Positions 7,577 through 16,185 of a stretch of 64,000 nucleotides of DNA are shown piece by piece. The notes beneath the pieces were generated by a model. The model searched no databases. It worked only from the letters and a program-made list of their open reading frames with translations, and was not told the origin of the DNA. The DNA is taken from the NCBI GenBank assembly GCA_051016155.1, contig CP136537.1, forward strand, positions 992,001 through 1,056,000, in the 5' to 3' direction. The stretch comes from RCC90-49c sp051016155. Lineage in GTDB: Bacteria; Bacteroidota; Bacteroidia; Cytophagales; Amoebophilaceae. A program made the translations under genes and the position numbers. Every line of letters starts with the position of its first letter. Positions within the stretch are counted from its first letter, which is position 1.

Positions 7577-8372
7577 CAAAAAAGAGGGGCCTGATGGACT
7601 GTGGCACAAGACGCCCCAAGGAAAGATTGTCCATACCAAAGTGCTGCAAGAAAACGCCTATGTGTCTCCTGAAGATGGCTATCACGTACGCATTGGCTCT
7701 AAAGAGTACTTCGAACTGCTCTTTGATGAAAACCAATTCACTGAATTGGGGGCGGAGCTTACTTCAGCTGATCCACTGCAATTTGTGGATAGCCAGCCTT
7801 ACAGGGAGCGCTTGCAAAAAGCCCAGGAAAAAACACAGCTCAAAGACGCGATCAGAGTGGCGCATGGCACCATGAATGGCCTTGCTCTTGTCATCGCTTG
7901 TATGGACTTTAGCTTCATTGGTGGTTCTATGGGAGCAGTGGTGGGCGAAAAGATTACGAAAGCCGTTGACCATGCTTGTCAGCACCACATGCCTTTGCTC
8001 ATCATCTCTAAGTCAGGCGGCGCACGGATGATGGAAGCAGGCTTCTCCTTGATGCAAATGGCCAAAACCTCAGCCAAGCTGCTCCAACTAGCTGAAGCTA
8101 AGGTTCCTTACATCTCTTTGCTGACAGACCCTACTACAGGCGGAGTGAGTGCTTCTTTCGCCATGCTGGGCGACTTTAACATTGCTGAGCCTGGCGCCTT
8201 GATTGGCTTTGCAGGTCCTAGGGTCATTAGAGAGGCCATTGGCAAAGACCTCCCCAAAGGCTTTCAAAGCGCTGAATTTTTGCTAGAACACGGCTTTCTG
8301 GACTTTATTGTAGACAGAAGGGGCTTGAAAGCTACACTCACACGCCTACTACAGCTACTTGATGCTCAGTGA
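7527..8372 (+). CDS. accD: Acetyl-CoA carboxylase carboxyltransferase subunit beta
   Basis: Beta half of the carboxyltransferase that moves CO2 from biotin to acetyl-CoA, forming malonyl-CoA for fatty-acid synthesis. 281 residues with the crotonase-like core: CMDFSFIGGSMGAVVGEKI, ISKSGGARMMEAGFSLMQMAKTS, LTDPTTGGVSASFAMLGD and EPGALIGFAGPRVI. The N-terminal region that in E. coli AccD holds four zinc-binding cysteines reads GLWHKTPQGKIV...YVSPEDGYHVRI and has none of them. From memory this is shared by other Bacteroidetes AccD proteins, so it is probably a lineage trait. The presence of bioY nearby fits a need for biotin. Confidence 0.95.
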   Translation: MAWFKRKIKGILTPTADKKEGPDGLWHKTPQGKIVHTKVLQENAYVSPEDGYHVRIGSKEYFELLFDENQFTELGAELTSADPLQFVDSQPYRERLQKAQEKTQLKDAIRVAHGTMNGLALVIACMDFSFIGGSMGAVVGEKITKAVDHACQHHMPLLIISKSGGARMMEAGFSLMQMAKTSAKLLQLAEAKVPYISLLTDPTTGGVSASFAMLGDFNIAEPGALIGFAGPRVIREAIGKDLPKGFQSAEFLLEHGFLDFIVDRRGLKATLTRLLQLLDAQ

Positions 8373-8408
8373 CCTAAGGCAGTGCCCCCAACACAGTATA
8401 TTCACCCT

Positions 8409-9680
8409 CTAAGCTCCTCCTACCATTACTTGGCTCAGGCTGTCTACGGATAAATGTTTTTGAGCCAGCTCCCTAACCTGGAGAGCAGTGATGTGGGTAA
8501 TGGTGTCGTACAGCTGCGCATAGTAAGTCTGCTCCATCCCATGCAAGTGCACTGCCTTGAACTGCTCCATGATCGAGAAAGGGTCATTGACTTCAGACAA
8601 GAAAGCGCCTAGCATGTAATGACGAAGGGTTTCTAGCTCTGCTTCAGGCACAAGGGTGGTCTGAAGCAATTCGACTTCCTTAACAATTTCTTGGCAAGTT
8701 GCCTGCCCAAATTCCTGGATCACCTCAGTAGCTATCAACAAGTAGCTGCTATGCCGGAGTGGTACGATCCGAGAGAAAATACCATACGTATAGCCTTTTT
8801 CTTCCCGTAGGTTACGCATTAGCCTCGATCCGAAGTAGCCTCCCAGCAGCGTGTTCACTACCAGCAACGGCACGTAGTCTGAATGGTCTTTAGTAAAAAG
8901 CACTTTGCCCATGTTGATGGCTGCCTGTAGGCTCTGCGCTTTGGGCAGGTGCACGCGAGTAGGCGTTTGCTTGGGCCAGGTAGGTGCCATGGCGCTTGCG
9001 GGCTGCACAGAGAGTGACTGAAAGTACTGTTTGATCATGTCAACGTCTCGTTCGCACACTTGTCCACTCACCAGTAGTTGGCCCCCCAAGAGTAGCTGCT
9101 TTTGGTAGTATTGGACTATCTGCGTAGGTGTGATGGCTGCTATGGCGGCCTCCGTGAGCTGTCTTCCATAGGGATGCGTGTGATCAAAAAGTACTTCTTT
9201 GAACTTCTTGCGGGCTACGCGGTCGTTCTTTTCAGCTTCTACTCTGAGCTTTTGGGTACTGAGGTGCTTCAAATGCGCCAGGCGATGCTCCGGAAAGGTA
9301 GGAGTGAGCAGTAGTTCGACCAATAACGCCAGCATAGGCTCCAAATGTTTGGACAAGGTGATCAGCGTGAAAGTGCATGTGTCAGGCTGCACGTGGACTT
9401 CGATGCTAGCGCCATACTGGTCGATGTAAGTGGCAATAGCCTGTGCATGTTTATGCTGCGTACCCTCCAAGAGCATCTTGGCCGTGAAGTACGCAACGCC
9501 AGTGTGGGGTTCATAGCGGCTGCCTGCCTCCAGCACTAGCTCTAGCTTGAGGATCGGCTGGCTACCTGCACTGAGTGCCCATAGTGGAAGACCTTTTTTG
9601 ACTTCGTGCACCTGTGGCCAAGGAAAATGAAACTTGTCTATCGGTTTAGAAGGCGGAGGGGTCGTTCTGTCGAGTGTCAT
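8409..9680 (-). CDS. M16-family peptidase-like protein, catalytic motif absent
   Basis: 423 residues with the two M16 (insulinase/MPP) domains: an N-terminal half with LELVLEAGSRYEPHTGVAYF and a C-terminal half with GYFGSRLMRNLREEKGYTYGIFS, the typical substrate-holding motif. The zinc motif HxxEH, expected where AYFTAKMLLEGT stands, is missing. Such proteins usually pair with an active M16 subunit in a heterodimer, as in mitochondrial processing peptidase and in Bacteroidetes pairs; no active partner lies beside it here. No clear signal peptide is seen. It is transcribed convergently with accD, with only 36 bases between the stops. Confidence 0.85.
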   Translation of the reverse strand: MTLDRTTPPPSKPIDKFHFPWPQVHEVKKGLPLWALSAGSQPILKLELVLEAGSRYEPHTGVAYFTAKMLLEGTQHKHAQAIATYIDQYGASIEVHVQPDTCTFTLITLSKHLEPMLALLVELLLTPTFPEHRLAHLKHLSTQKLRVEAEKNDRVARKKFKEVLFDHTHPYGRQLTEAAIAAITPTQIVQYYQKQLLLGGQLLVSGQVCERDVDMIKQYFQSLSVQPASAMAPTWPKQTPTRVHLPKAQSLQAAINMGKVLFTKDHSDYVPLLVVNTLLGGYFGSRLMRNLREEKGYTYGIFSRIVPLRHSSYLLIATEVIQEFGQATCQEIVKEVELLQTTLVPEAELETLRHYMLGAFLSEVNDPFSIMEQFKAVHLHGMEQTYYAQLYDTITHITALQVRELAQKHLSVDSLSQVMVGGA

Positions 9681-10008
9681 GGCGTGAAGATAATTGACGT
9701 GACATTCCCTCTGAGCTTTCTCCCAAAAAATTTGATCCTAAATAGTCACCTACCTTATGCAGCCATATTGTTATTTTGAACAAGGGTGAGAAATATCGGA
9801 GTAACGGGGCTTTGCAGGAATGTTTCGCTGTGCTCAACATGACAATACGAGATGTTTGAAAAGGACTTGCGTAAGGTGGCTAATAAGTGGTGATTTTATT
9901 AATTAGAGTCGAGCATCTCTGAAGCTCATAGTGAATTTATAAGATATTATATCTACACTTTTTAAAAATACCTTGCAATTTGGGAATGCTATTCCCAAAT
10001 TGCAAGGT
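9681..10008. other. Intergenic stretch between M16-like and ATPase genes: repeat plus large hairpin
   Basis: 328 bases without a credible gene. It holds a Bacteroidetes-type dispersed repeat (about 9780-9842), an AT-rich stretch (9880-9967) that could carry promoters, and a perfect 20-bp inverted repeat ending at the start codon of the next gene. The short minus-strand frame across 9646-9840 is a translation of the repeat. Confidence 0.6.
9780..9842 (-). repeat. Dispersed repeat of the TCATnnTGAGCnnAGCGAAACAT type
   Basis: The complement contains GTCATGTTGAGCACAGCGAA followed by ACATTCCTGCAAAGCCCC. Similar sequences occur at 13640-13735, 31148-31192 and 51877-51917. Sequences of this kind are common between genes in Bacteroidetes. 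Confidence 0.65.
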
Positions 10009-10010
10009 AT
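9968..10010. promoter_or_regulatory. Perfect 20-bp inverted repeat overlapping the ATPase start codon
   Basis: The arm 9968-9987 (ATACCTTGCAATTTGGGAAT) is the exact reverse complement of 9991-10010, with a 3-base loop GCT. The right arm ends on the first two bases of the ATG at 10009. It could be an operator for self-regulation or an RNA hairpin that hides the start; neither is proven. Confidence 0.75.
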
Positions 10011-11145
10011 GATTAGTCGACTATACTATATTCAGCTACTAAAAAGAGGGCTACAGCATTTTCCTGTGTGTGCTATCTTGGGGCCACGCCAGTGCGGCAA
10101 GACCACACTAGCCCTAGCGCTCAAGGAGCAATATGACGAAACACATCATTTTGACTTAGAAGATCCAACTGACTTGGCCAAGCTGGCTGATCCCAAGTTA
10201 GCACTAGAACCCCTCAAGGGTCTCATCATCATTGATGAAATACAGCGCAGACCTGAGCTGTTTCCCTACCTCAGGGTTTGGGTAGATCGCTATCCCACCA
10301 CCAGGCTGCTAATCTTGGGCAGCGCCTCGCGCGAGCTAATTCAACAATCTTCTGAGACGCTTGCTGGCCGCATTAGATACATCGAACTAAGGCCTTTTAC
10401 GCTTCAAGAAGTAGGGGATATGCAACAACTATGGCAACGCGGAGGGTTCCCTCGGTCCTATTTGGCTGAACAAGCAGAAGACAGCGCTGAATGGCGCAAA
10501 GCTTATATCACTACTTTTTTAGAAAGAGACCTAGCCACTTTAGGCTTCAACGTTGCTCCGTGGCAAATGAGGCAATTGTGGATGATGCTGGCGCATTATC
10601 ATGGCAACATCATGAACTACAGCGAGCTCGGCAGGTCTTTGGGCATTACTAACAAAACCATTCGAGCGCACATTGGAGCCCTAGAAGGCGCATTCATGGT
10701 TCGCCCCCTGAAGGCTTGGTATGAAAACATGAAAAAGCGACAAGTCAAAGCGCCTAAGATTTACATCAGAGACAGTGGGCTACTACATACCTTGCTGGGC
10801 ATTCGTGACCAAGACCTCCCCAATCATCCTAAACTAGGTGCTTCGTGGGAAGGGTTTGCTTTAGAAGAAGTCATCGCTACTTTAGGCGTGGACGCTGATG
10901 CTTGCTATTATTGGCGTACACAAACAGGGGTCGAGCTTGACTTGCTGGTCTTTAAAGACGGCCAACGCCTAGGCTATGAATTCAAATACACCGATGCGCC
11001 TAAGCTCACGGCCTCCATGCGCATTGCGCTGCAAGATCTATCTTTGGATAGGCTATATGTGATCATACCAGGTCAAGAACAGTTCTTTCTGCACGAGCAA
11101 GTGCAAGTGGTAGGCCTCAAAAGCCTACATCAACACTATCTTTAA
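10009..11145 (+). CDS. AAA_14/DUF4143 family ATPase
   Basis: 378 residues from the ATG at 10009. The N-terminal AAA_14 domain shows Walker A (AILGPRQCGKTTLALAL), Walker B (LIIIDEIQRRPELF) and the sensor region (LLILGSASRELI), followed by a winged-helix part (NYSELGRSLGITNKTIRAHI). The C-terminal DUF4143 domain ends in a nuclease-like signature (YYWRTQTGVELDLLV...LGYEFKY) resembling PD-(D/E)xK folds. Such genes are widespread, often mobile, and of unknown role. A TTG-started extension to 9973 exists but is just the translated hairpin. The comEA-like gene follows after 14 bases, so they may be cotranscribed. Confidence 0.88.
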   Translation: MISRLYYIQLLKRGLQHFPVCAILGPRQCGKTTLALALKEQYDETHHFDLEDPTDLAKLADPKLALEPLKGLIIIDEIQRRPELFPYLRVWVDRYPTTRLLILGSASRELIQQSSETLAGRIRYIELRPFTLQEVGDMQQLWQRGGFPRSYLAEQAEDSAEWRKAYITTFLERDLATLGFNVAPWQMRQLWMMLAHYHGNIMNYSELGRSLGITNKTIRAHIGALEGAFMVRPLKAWYENMKKRQVKAPKIYIRDSGLLHTLLGIRDQDLPNHPKLGASWEGFALEEVIATLGVDADACYYWRTQTGVELDLLVFKDGQRLGYEFKYTDAPKLTASMRIALQDLSLDRLYVIIPGQEQFFLHEQVQVVGLKSLHQHYL

Positions 11146-11159
11146 AATTACTTTCCACC

Positions 11160-11831
11160 ATGTTGGCATGGATCAAGGCCAGGCTGAGTGACCATTTTGG
11201 CTTTTCCAAGGCAGAAGCCAATGGTACCCTTGTGCTCCTGCTGCTCACGAGCCTTTTGCTAGTGGCACCGCCGCTTCTCAGATGGTACCAAGCCACCCAC
11301 CTCGACGCCAGCAATGACGAAGATATTGCGTTGCTTGAGCGTACTCTGGCTCAGCTAGAAGCCCAGCAACAACCTGCCGATACGCCTCATATCAAGCGTA
11401 GCCATCCAATACAACGCCCTGAGCAGCCACAGCTGTTTGATATTAACACGACAGATCAAGCGCAACTCAGGCGAATCCAAGGCATAGGCCCCAAGCTATC
11501 TGCCAGAATCGTGAAGTTTCGCAACAAGCTCGGTGGATTTGTCAGTCCAGCGCAGTATGAAGAAGTGTATGGGCTACCGCCTGCAGCGATCAAGCGCCTT
11601 CGAGCACAGACGTATATTGCCGCCCATTTTCAGCCTAAGCGCTTGAACATTAATACTGCTGGCGTATCTGCGCTGGCTGCCCATCCTTACCTCACCTACC
11701 AACAAGCCCAGCGTATTGTCCGCCATCGTACTCAGCAGGGCCCTTGGGCCAGGGCAGAAGCCCTGCGCTCTTTACTAGATATGGAGGAGGCTACTTGGAC
11801 TAAGCTGCAGCTTTACTTGACCGTGCAATGA
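11160..11831 (+). CDS. ComEA-like helix-hairpin-helix DNA-binding protein, membrane-anchored
   Basis: 223 residues. One membrane segment lies near residues 22-41 (NGTLVLLLLTSLLLVAPPLL), then a linker and two helix-hairpin-helix regions: FDINTTDQAQLRRIQGIGPKL (about residues 94-114) and LNINTAGVSALAAHPYLTYQ (about 162-181). This is the ComEA/PulK-like arrangement, in which the HhH domain binds DNA outside the membrane. A role in DNA uptake is possible but not shown by the context, since no other competence gene is near. The ATG at 11160 is 14 bases after the ATPase stop. Confidence 0.85.
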   Translation: MLAWIKARLSDHFGFSKAEANGTLVLLLLTSLLLVAPPLLRWYQATHLDASNDEDIALLERTLAQLEAQQQPADTPHIKRSHPIQRPEQPQLFDINTTDQAQLRRIQGIGPKLSARIVKFRNKLGGFVSPAQYEEVYGLPPAAIKRLRAQTYIAAHFQPKRLNINTAGVSALAAHPYLTYQQAQRIVRHRTQQGPWARAEALRSLLDMEEATWTKLQLYLTVQ

Positions 11832-11918
11832 GTGAAATTATCCTTTCTCAGTATATCGCTCAGTTGTATAACTCATACCTTTAAATGTCTTCACGCTATC
11901 ATCTTGGCTTCTCGCGCC

Positions 11919-12467
11919 TCACCACTTACGCCCCTGCATGAACACTGACAAGTACACAGCTAAAATAGCTTTGACAAGGTCTGAAATGACAAAAGGATAC
12001 AACCCTGCCTGCAGTGCTGCTTGCCAGCCTATTAAATGAGCTAGCCAAGCTAGTCCTGGCACAAATAGGAATAGCTGGCCGATGAAGACAAACCCTAGTC
12101 GTGCCCAAAAGCCACTGGCTGGGTAGCGCTTAGTCCAAGCAGCGATCACGCCAGCCATCAGCACAAAGCCTACTAAGTAGCCTAAGGTAGGCACTGCACC
12201 ACTTGGAAATAGAGGCATGCCTGCGGCGCCTTGCGCTAGATAGAGCAGCACAGCGCCTATGGCCACACGGTGGGGCGCCCACAAGGCCACCAGCATAATT
12301 GCAAAGGTTTGCATTGTCATAGGCACAGGATAGCAGGGCACTTTGATTTGCGCAGCTAATGCAAGGAACCAGCTGGCACCCACAGCCTGCGCCCAAGCAG
12401 CTTGGAAAACTTTACGCAGTGGCACAGCCATTGTCCACGCGTTGAGAAGTGGTATTAATTTTTTCAT
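11919..12467 (-). CDS. bioY: Biotin transporter BioY
   Basis: 182 residues, almost wholly hydrophobic, with about six membrane segments and the BioY features: KVPCYPVPMTMQTFAIMLVA near the N-terminus and LFPSGAVPTLGYLVGFV in the middle. BioY is the substrate-binding (S) component of the energy-coupling-factor biotin importer; it needs EcfA/EcfT-type partners, which are not adjacent. Biotin import fits the accD in this window and suggests the cell takes its biotin from outside. Confidence 0.92.
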   Translation of the reverse strand: MKKLIPLLNAWTMAVPLRKVFQAAWAQAVGASWFLALAAQIKVPCYPVPMTMQTFAIMLVALWAPHRVAIGAVLLYLAQGAAGMPLFPSGAVPTLGYLVGFVLMAGVIAAWTKRYPASGFWARLGFVFIGQLFLFVPGLAWLAHLIGWQAALQAGLYPFVISDLVKAILAVYLSVFMQGRKW

Positions 12468-12576
12468 AGCAACTAATCTAAGAATTTAAAGAAACAGTGA
12501 CCGAAGAGAGGATATAAATCTACAGTTCAGCTTGCGAGGAAGCAAAAGGTAGCCACTATGGGTGATGGAGAGACTT

Positions 12577-12600
12577 CGTAATTGGATGATTGAGTGATTT
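12577..12600 (-). repeat. 8-bp-period array, 3 units
   Basis: The complement reads AAATCACT, CAATCATC and CAATTACG, following on from the inverted type A leader at 12601-12663. Confidence 0.55.
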
Positions 12601-12663
12601 AAAACCCCCAAGACAGTCTATTTTAAAAGTCTAGAAGCGTGACCGGAGTTATCTTGTAGCAGT
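12601..12663 (-). repeat. Dispersed intergenic element, leader type A, inverted copy
   Basis: The complement carries TCTAGACTTTTAAAATAGAC followed by TGTCTTGGGGG, the same core as at 5731-5811, 19057-19133 and 49314-49397, and runs into octamer units at 12577-12600. Confidence 0.65.
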
Positions 12664-12764
12664 TTCAGAATTACCTAGCCCTGTGGGATAAATGGGAAGG
12701 GCTAACAACCCAGCCTTACGTTGACGCTATCTACCTGTGGCTGGTGGGGAGTGCTGGCGTAGCA

Positions 12765-12800
12765 TGATATAGTCCCGAGCCGAGGACTAGGACTATATCA
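12765..12800. repeat. Inverted repeat with 11-bp arms
   Basis: TGATATAGTCC at 12765-12775 pairs perfectly with GGACTATATCA at 12790-12800, with a 14-base loop that itself contains GGAC able to pair with GTCC. No T-run follows on either strand, so it is not an obvious terminator. Confidence 0.6.
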
Positions 12801-12919
12801 AAAATCCTTTTTCAGCCAATCTAGTGTAACTAGAATGCTATATACCAGCCTATTGGGATAGCTTAAGCTCAAAATAATTGTGCTTAGTTCGACTTTTGAC
12901 ACAGTCTTTATAGAAAAAC

Positions 12920-13561
12920 TCAACTCTGCTTTAATGCCTTTGAGAGTAACAATAGCAGTATGATGCCCAAGAGAATACCCCAAAAGATCAGCAAGCCTTT
13001 CTCAAACCGAGTAAATTTTCGTTTAACGTACGATTCTCCAGCAGCATGAATGTTGTGGAATTTAATGGCGTATAGGACTTGATATATCGAAAAGTAAGTC
13101 ATCACCACACCGACACATAGCACGATCAAAATTCCTAGACCAATGCCAAAGTTTAAAGCAGCTTGAACGTTATCATCGAGCACAGCATCTAGCAGAATGA
13201 CAAGAGTATTAAGTACTAGAGGAATAATATAGCAAGCGGCTATCCACTCAGGAGAAAAAACGCTTTGATATCCATATGTTTTTGCAGAGCGGTAAATTCT
13301 TTTCACAAGCCCATAGTAGAAGATGGTTAAGAAAAGGCCTCTCCAAAACGGCCTTATGTTTGTTTTTTCTGCCTTTTTGATGATAATCCAGTTTTTATAA
13401 GCCCAGTAAGATGGGTAGAAGCCATAAGAAAGGGCAGTGAAAAACACAAAACCGAGCAGAGAAGTGTGGAAATAGATTGCTTCAGGTGCTTGCATTGCCT
13501 CCTTACCCTCATGAGGAATGGCGTTGTCTTCTAGTTTTGGAGATTGGTCGGTGTCTTTCAT
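12920..13561 (-). CDS. Multi-pass membrane protein, DUF4234-like
   Basis: 213 residues from the ATG at 13561. After a hydrophilic N-terminus there are about four hydrophobic segments (TSLLGFVFFTALSYGFYPSYW, LFLTIFYYGLV, YIIPLVLNTLVILLDAV, GIGLGILIVLCVGVVMTYFS) and a C-terminal one. The first segment plus WAYKNWIIIKKAE resembles DUF4234-type proteins; assignment is tentative and the function unknown. An in-frame ATG at 13654 would add 31 residues encoded partly by a dispersed repeat, so the internal start is preferred. The C-terminus lies 120 bases from an inverted repeat at 12765-12800. Confidence 0.65.
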   Translation of the reverse strand: MKDTDQSPKLEDNAIPHEGKEAMQAPEAIYFHTSLLGFVFFTALSYGFYPSYWAYKNWIIIKKAEKTNIRPFWRGLFLTIFYYGLVKRIYRSAKTYGYQSVFSPEWIAACYIIPLVLNTLVILLDAVLDDNVQAALNFGIGLGILIVLCVGVVMTYFSIYQVLYAIKFHNIHAAGESYVKRKFTRFEKGLLIFWGILLGIILLLLLSKALKQS

Positions 13562-13639
13562 AGTCGATTTTGATACGTTAGGTAAAAATGAAGTTAATGA
13601 GTAGCTCGCCTTACGCAAACTCTCTTCTAATGCTTCTCT

Positions 13640-13735
13640 TGTCATTTTGAGCAACGCGAAACATCCCTGTGCAGCCCCTCTTTACACAGAGATTACTCAC
13701 TTTCGTTCGGAATGACAACATTACTGCGTAAGGTG
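13640..13735 (+). repeat. Dispersed repeat of the TCATnnTGAGCnnCGCGAAACAT type
   Basis: Reads GTCATTTTGAGCAACGCGAA, ACATCCCTGTGCAGCCCC and ends TCGTTCGGAATGACAAC, so its two ends form a loose inverted pair (TCATTTTGAGC / GGAATGAC). It is similar to the repeat at 9780-9842. Confidence 0.6.
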
Positions 13736-14678
13736 AGTTATTTCAGTATCTTGTCAGAGAAATAACTTTTTTATACAAAAGTTACGAATCTGCTTAAATA
13801 AGTGTGGCATTAACGGACTAAATGTTGACGAGCGCTAGTTTCTCGCCAGCATCTTCTCATCCTCATCGTCACAGCTATACGACTTAAATCAGCACGTTCC
13901 ATGATGAAGCTTCTATATGGGCTACTTTTCGTCGTAGTGATTCCTGTAGGCTTATGGTGTTGGGGCCATCTGACTGCTAGCCACTTTTCGACAGACTTTG
14001 CTCCACCTTACGACCTAGGCATGGCCCTTTGCCTTTTTGGGGGGTGCCTGCTTGTGTGGAGCATGCTTTCTCTCATGGTGCATGGGCGTGGCCTGCCCAT
14101 GAACGCTTTCCCTCCTCCGTGCTTCGTGAGCCAAGGGCCATATCGGCTTTTGAGTCACCCCATCTACGTGGGCTTCTGCCTCTTGCTCTATGGCGTGGCT
14201 ATCATAGGCCAATCAGCGGCAGGTTTTTTTCTGGTAGCTCCCGTAGCTACACTGGGCACAGTTGCATTGGTCTGGGGCTATGAAAAAATAGACTTAGAAG
14301 CAAGATTCTCTGAAGTTCGTTCTGAGCCTTTTGTAGGGCTGGTTCCTCAAACACAAGCGGCCCCACTGGGAAGTGACAAGCTAAAAGCAGTCCTCCATCT
14401 TGGTTTGCTAGGCTTTTTCTTGGGAGCATTGTCCCCCGAGCCTTTTGCAATGGCCGTCCATACGCCCCTCTCGTTTGCTATAGCCAGCACACTTGCTTTT
14501 GGTGCTCTTGTACTAAAGCACCAAAAATTCGCTCAAATCACGGAATCGGGCTATCAAATGGTTGTACTTCTACTCGCCAATATGCTCTATTTTCTTGTTG
14601 TCCAGCAAGCCCTTCTACTAGGCCTCATGTTATTTGCAAGCAATAAGTTACTGGGACGGAATAGCTGGGGGAACGCAC

Positions 14679-14684
14679 TATTTA
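14679..14684. repeat. Target-site duplication TATTTA, left
   Basis: Six bases directly left of the IS5-like element, repeated at 16180-16185. Confidence 0.7.
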
Positions 14685-16179
14685 GTTGACCCTTAAGAAC
14701 TCTCTACTGCAGATTGGAGAAGGTAAGAGCTTAGTGCAACCAGCGATTTTTTTATCCGTAACTCTTCCTCACCCAACTCAACAAACAAGGAAGCCCTAGT
14801 ACTAGGTTAATTCCATCAGTAGTAACTTCAAATTCCATCCCATTCCTGACAATAAACCATTCACTACGTCGCCTAGTGCTCCTTTTAGGTAATTTCTTCC
14901 CAGACCATGTCCTTGCTCCAGATGACTGATCACTGCTTCTATCGCTGAACGACGCCGATAACTCTTCTTCCTTTTCCTTCTCTCTGTCGGAGTGTAACGC
15001 TTCCCGCGTTCGGGCATGATCACCCGCGTGGGGCCCACTACTTCATGACCTCGATACCCTCGGTCCACTAACGCCTCTTCAAACTCTTGGCCACAATAAC
15101 GCTTTACCTCTTCCAACGTTTTTGGCAACGTCTTACTGTCATGAGGGTTGCCCCTAAAGTTGACCATCCCCACTACCACGTTACTCCCTGGCAAACTGGC
15201 GACTGACATCTTAGAGCCAAACTCGTAGGGTTGATGCGCTTTCCCCTTGGCAATGCAACTTACCTCAGGTGCATGAAGACTGTACACTTTGTTTTTGTCT
15301 TTCCTTTCTTGCTCCACAATGCGAGTCATCACCTCCAATAACGGCGCGTGGGGAGCTAGCTGACCGCTTTGCGTAAGCTTTCTTCGCAGATCACGCAGCT
15401 GTCTCCCAGCAATGGTGCGCAGCTTTTTGAGGGCTTTTTGGGCGCCCCGAACGGGTCGTAGAGCATAGTTGAGCTTCTTGACAACAAAGGTGTAGCTCTG
15501 TCGTAGCCCAATACCTAGCCGTTTGGCCAGCCCGTTACACGTGTCGATGACTTTGCGGTAAAGTTTGGCATCAGTGGGAAAGGTGATGTTCTTCTCCTGG
15601 ACCGTGGAGTCGACAATGACTTGTTGAGCCTTGTTGAGCTTGTGTTGATGCAACTCAACAGAGAGTGCAAAAAGGAAGTCAATGCCTTGTTGTCCTATTC
15701 TTTTTCTAAAGTGCACCAAGTCAGAGGAAGCACAAGGCTGAGTCCATTGGAAGGCATTTTTCCCGCACAAGAACTGGAAGTAGGGATTTTCTTGCCAAAG
15801 CTCGACGAGTCACTCATCGGAGAGGTTGAAGATGCGTTGCAAGAGAAGGAGTCCGGTCATGAGCCTGATAGGATGAGCGGGCTGTCCAGTATTGGAATAG
15901 AGATGTTTGAACCTGTCTTCGATAGCTTTCGAGGGGATTTTTTGGGCTAAAATGTAGAGAGGCTTTTTAGGATCGAGCTGCTCAATGAGATTGAGTTTGA
16001 ACAAGTCAGTCTGGAATGGGTTGTCTGTTTGACCGATCATAGGGTAGAAAAATATGCAAGGAATGTTGTTAAAAATAGGTATAACTTGCAAAAAAAAGAA
16101 GGCAAAAAGGGTGTAAATGTTCCTAAAACCTTGCCTCAAGGCTTTTATGAAGACTTTTTGGTAGTTCTTAAGGGCCAAC
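14685..16179 (-). mobile_element. IS5-like insertion sequence with inactivated transposase
   Basis: A 1495-bp element. The left end GTTGACCCTTAAGAAC and the complement of the right end GTTGGCCCTTAAGAAC form a 16-bp inverted repeat with one mismatch. It is flanked by TATTTA on both sides and contains one minus-strand transposase gene (14802-16040) broken by an in-frame TGA. Boundaries are set by the inverted repeat, by the duplication and by the exact reading-frame repair of the host gene. Confidence 0.85.
14802..16040 (-). pseudogene. IS5-type transposase with a single in-frame TGA
   Basis: About 412 residues if the stop is read through. Residues 1-76 form the DUF772 N-terminal domain (NPFQTDLFKLNLIEQLDP, IRLMTGLLLLQRIFNLSDE), then TGA at 15810-15812, then the same frame goes on with LVELWQENPYFQFLCGKNAF and the DDE domain. 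Catalytic acids: D in VIVDSTVQEKN, D in ALVDRGYRGHE, and E in RRRSAIEAVISHLEQGHGLG. No base is inserted or lost; a single substitution accounts for the break. Start chosen at the ATG 16040, since upstream codons encode the element end. Likely inactive unless TGA is read through. Confidence 0.88.
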
Positions 16180-16185
16180 TATTTA
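16180..16185. repeat. Target-site duplication TATTTA, right
   Basis: Right-hand copy of the 6-bp duplication; the host gene continues at 16186. Confidence 0.7.

Larger units (their letters stand above)
12468..12919. other. Intergenic stretch with repeat elements and hairpins, no gene
   Basis: 452 bases between bioY and the next minus-strand gene. It contains an inverted copy of the type A leader with its octamer array (12577-12663), a small hairpin with arms TAGCCCT/AGGGCTA (12676-12704), and a longer inverted repeat at 12765-12800. The minus-strand frame at 12798-12983 overlaps the next gene in another frame and is not credible. No coding signal is seen. Confidence 0.6.

Noticed and set aside
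9646..9840. 64-residue minus-strand protein upstream of the M16-like gene
   Set aside because: Translation of a dispersed repeat (LSTAKHS) overlapping the true gene start in another frame.
15810..15812. TGA recoded as tryptophan
   Set aside because: Other genes here, for example uvrC, mgtE and lnt, use TGG for tryptophan and recX ends in TGA at the expected length, so the standard code applies.
16029..16185. Independent start (GTG 16029) for the Lgt-like gene
   Set aside because: The first ~52 codons come from the IS5-like element end; the true N-terminus is encoded before the insertion.
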